64,000 bases of DNA from Flavobacterium sp. ENC (GTDB lineage Bacteria > Bacteroidota > Bacteroidia > Flavobacteriales > Flavobacteriaceae), in the NCBI RefSeq assembly GCF_020991415.1, contig NZ_JAJMOY010000002.1:310001-374000 (forward strand). The letters are read 5' to 3'. Of this stretch, positions 63,444-64,000 are shown in pieces. The notes below the pieces were generated by a model. That model was given only the letters and a program-made list of their open reading frames with translations. It searched no databases and had not been told where the DNA came from. The translations under genes were made by a program, and so were the position numbers. Numbering within the stretch: position 1 is the first letter of the stretch; each line of letters starts with the position of its first letter.

Positions 63444-64000
63444 ATGAAAACAAAAATAGTTCTATATAGTGTCGTTTCAGTAATTATTATCGCTGTATTT
63501 ATATATTTTAAAAATATATTTGGATGGTTAGAATTTAGAAGTAATAATTATACGAAGAAAGAATTTAAATCATTGGTAGAAGTTTCTAAAAAAGAGTATT
63601 CTGAAGACAGCTTGATTCTCGTATCAATAATTAGGGCCAGGATAAATAGCCATAAAGAGCCATACAATAATGCTATTATCATAAATGGAAATAAGGCATT
63701 TATAAATGATACTTTGAACAGAATATATATTGATAGTATTTTTTACAGTCCAAATTTTAATAAAATTGCTTTTTTAGTTATTATTGAAAATGATAATAAA
63801 AAATTATATAAAGGAATTACAAAAAATGAAGCATACAATTTAGAAAGACAAGGCAATTTACCTTACGAGGGTTCACATTTTGACGGTACTAGTTTTATCG
63901 CTAAAAAAAATAATAAAAATTTTGACGTATGCTCTTATGGACATTCTTTCATAAATTCAAAAACCTATAAAGAAAACTCAACTTTATTAAGAGAAGCTTG
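63444..64000 (+). CDS. Membrane-anchored protein following the Rhs toxin (possible immunity), 3' end missing
   Basis: An ATG at 63444 opens a frame that stays open to the window edge (185 complete codons), starting 7 bases after the Rhs stop. Residues about 5-24 (IVLYSVVSVIIIAVFIYFKNI) form an N-terminal membrane anchor; the rest is soluble, with strand-rich parts (NNAIIINGNKAFIND) and a later SFINSKTYKENS. The DNA is as AT-rich as the Rhs tip. Position, anchor and composition suggest an immunity protein placed in the periplasm or envelope to bind the hydrolase tip. No homology is recognised. Confidence 0.5.
   Translation, partial: MKTKIVLYSVVSVIIIAVFIYFKNIFGWLEFRSNNYTKKEFKSLVEVSKKEYSEDSLILVSIIRARINSHKEPYNNAIIINGNKAFINDTLNRIYIDSIFYSPNFNKIAFLVIIENDNKKLYKGITKNEAYNLERQGNLPYEGSHFDGTSFIAKKNNKNFDVCSYGHSFINSKTYKENSTLLREA

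Overview
The window is chromosomal DNA from a member of Bacteroidota, most probably Flavobacterium or a close relative. The evidence is AT-rich DNA with A-rich leaders instead of clear Shine-Dalgarno sites, many -7 boxes fitting the Bacteroidota consensus TAnnTTTG, SusC/SusD pairs, TonB receptors with carboxypeptidase-regulatory N-termini, a type IX secretion sorting domain, a DUF6443-type Rhs protein, and intergenic repeats typical of flavobacteria. No rRNA, tRNA, CRISPR array or intact insertion sequence was seen. It looks like a run of nutrient-acquisition loci, each with its own regulator.

Layout. (1) 1-956: end of a PilN/PilO-like pilus or secretion operon. (2) 965-8112: a trehalose locus with a LacI regulator, tandem operators, a TonB receptor, an MFS permease and a cytoplasmic neutral trehalase carrying a calcium-loop domain. 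(3) 8214-10465: two lipoproteins, one a metzincin-like protease. (4) 10769-12904: TetR, a small protein and an MFS exporter. (5) 13279-28953: a mannan or high-mannose N-glycan utilisation locus with LacI, SusC, SusD, a GH2 beta-mannosidase, two GH92 enzymes, GH125 and a ROK kinase. (6) 29337-33034: a DUF6268 outer-membrane protein, a LytS/LytR two-component pair and a polysaccharide deacetylase. (7) 33075-46779: AraC regulator, the four enzymes of 4-hydroxyproline catabolism, a DPP-IV-like peptidase, a large M43 protease with a T9SS signal, and an M24 prolyl peptidase. This reads as a collagen or hydroxyproline-peptide utilisation locus. (8) 47096-58265: LuxR-type regulator and an NRPS-independent hydroxamate siderophore operon with two synthetases, then a MATE exporter. 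(9) 58380-64000: short RadC, an XRE regulator, and a secreted Rhs protein with a hydrolase-like C-terminal domain followed by a truncated membrane-anchored gene that may be its immunity partner.

How the parts work together. In the mannan locus, SusCD would import oligosaccharides, GH92 and GH125 would trim alpha-mannose, GH2 would split the Man-beta-GlcNAc core, and the ROK kinase would phosphorylate a released sugar. In the collagen locus, the secreted M43 protease, DPP-IV and M24 peptidases would release hydroxyproline. The epimerase, oxidase, deaminase and dehydrogenase would then take it to 2-oxoglutarate.

The observations most worth following are these: a 15-bp element repeated at 21-bp spacing upstream of three separate transcription units of the collagen/hydroxyproline locus; a GH92 enzyme with Gln in place of the usual acid Glu; a GH2 enzyme lacking two beta-sandwich domains; a duplicated acyltransferase-synthetase module in the siderophore operon; and an AT-rich exchanged toxin-like tip on the Rhs protein with a gene beside it that runs off the window.
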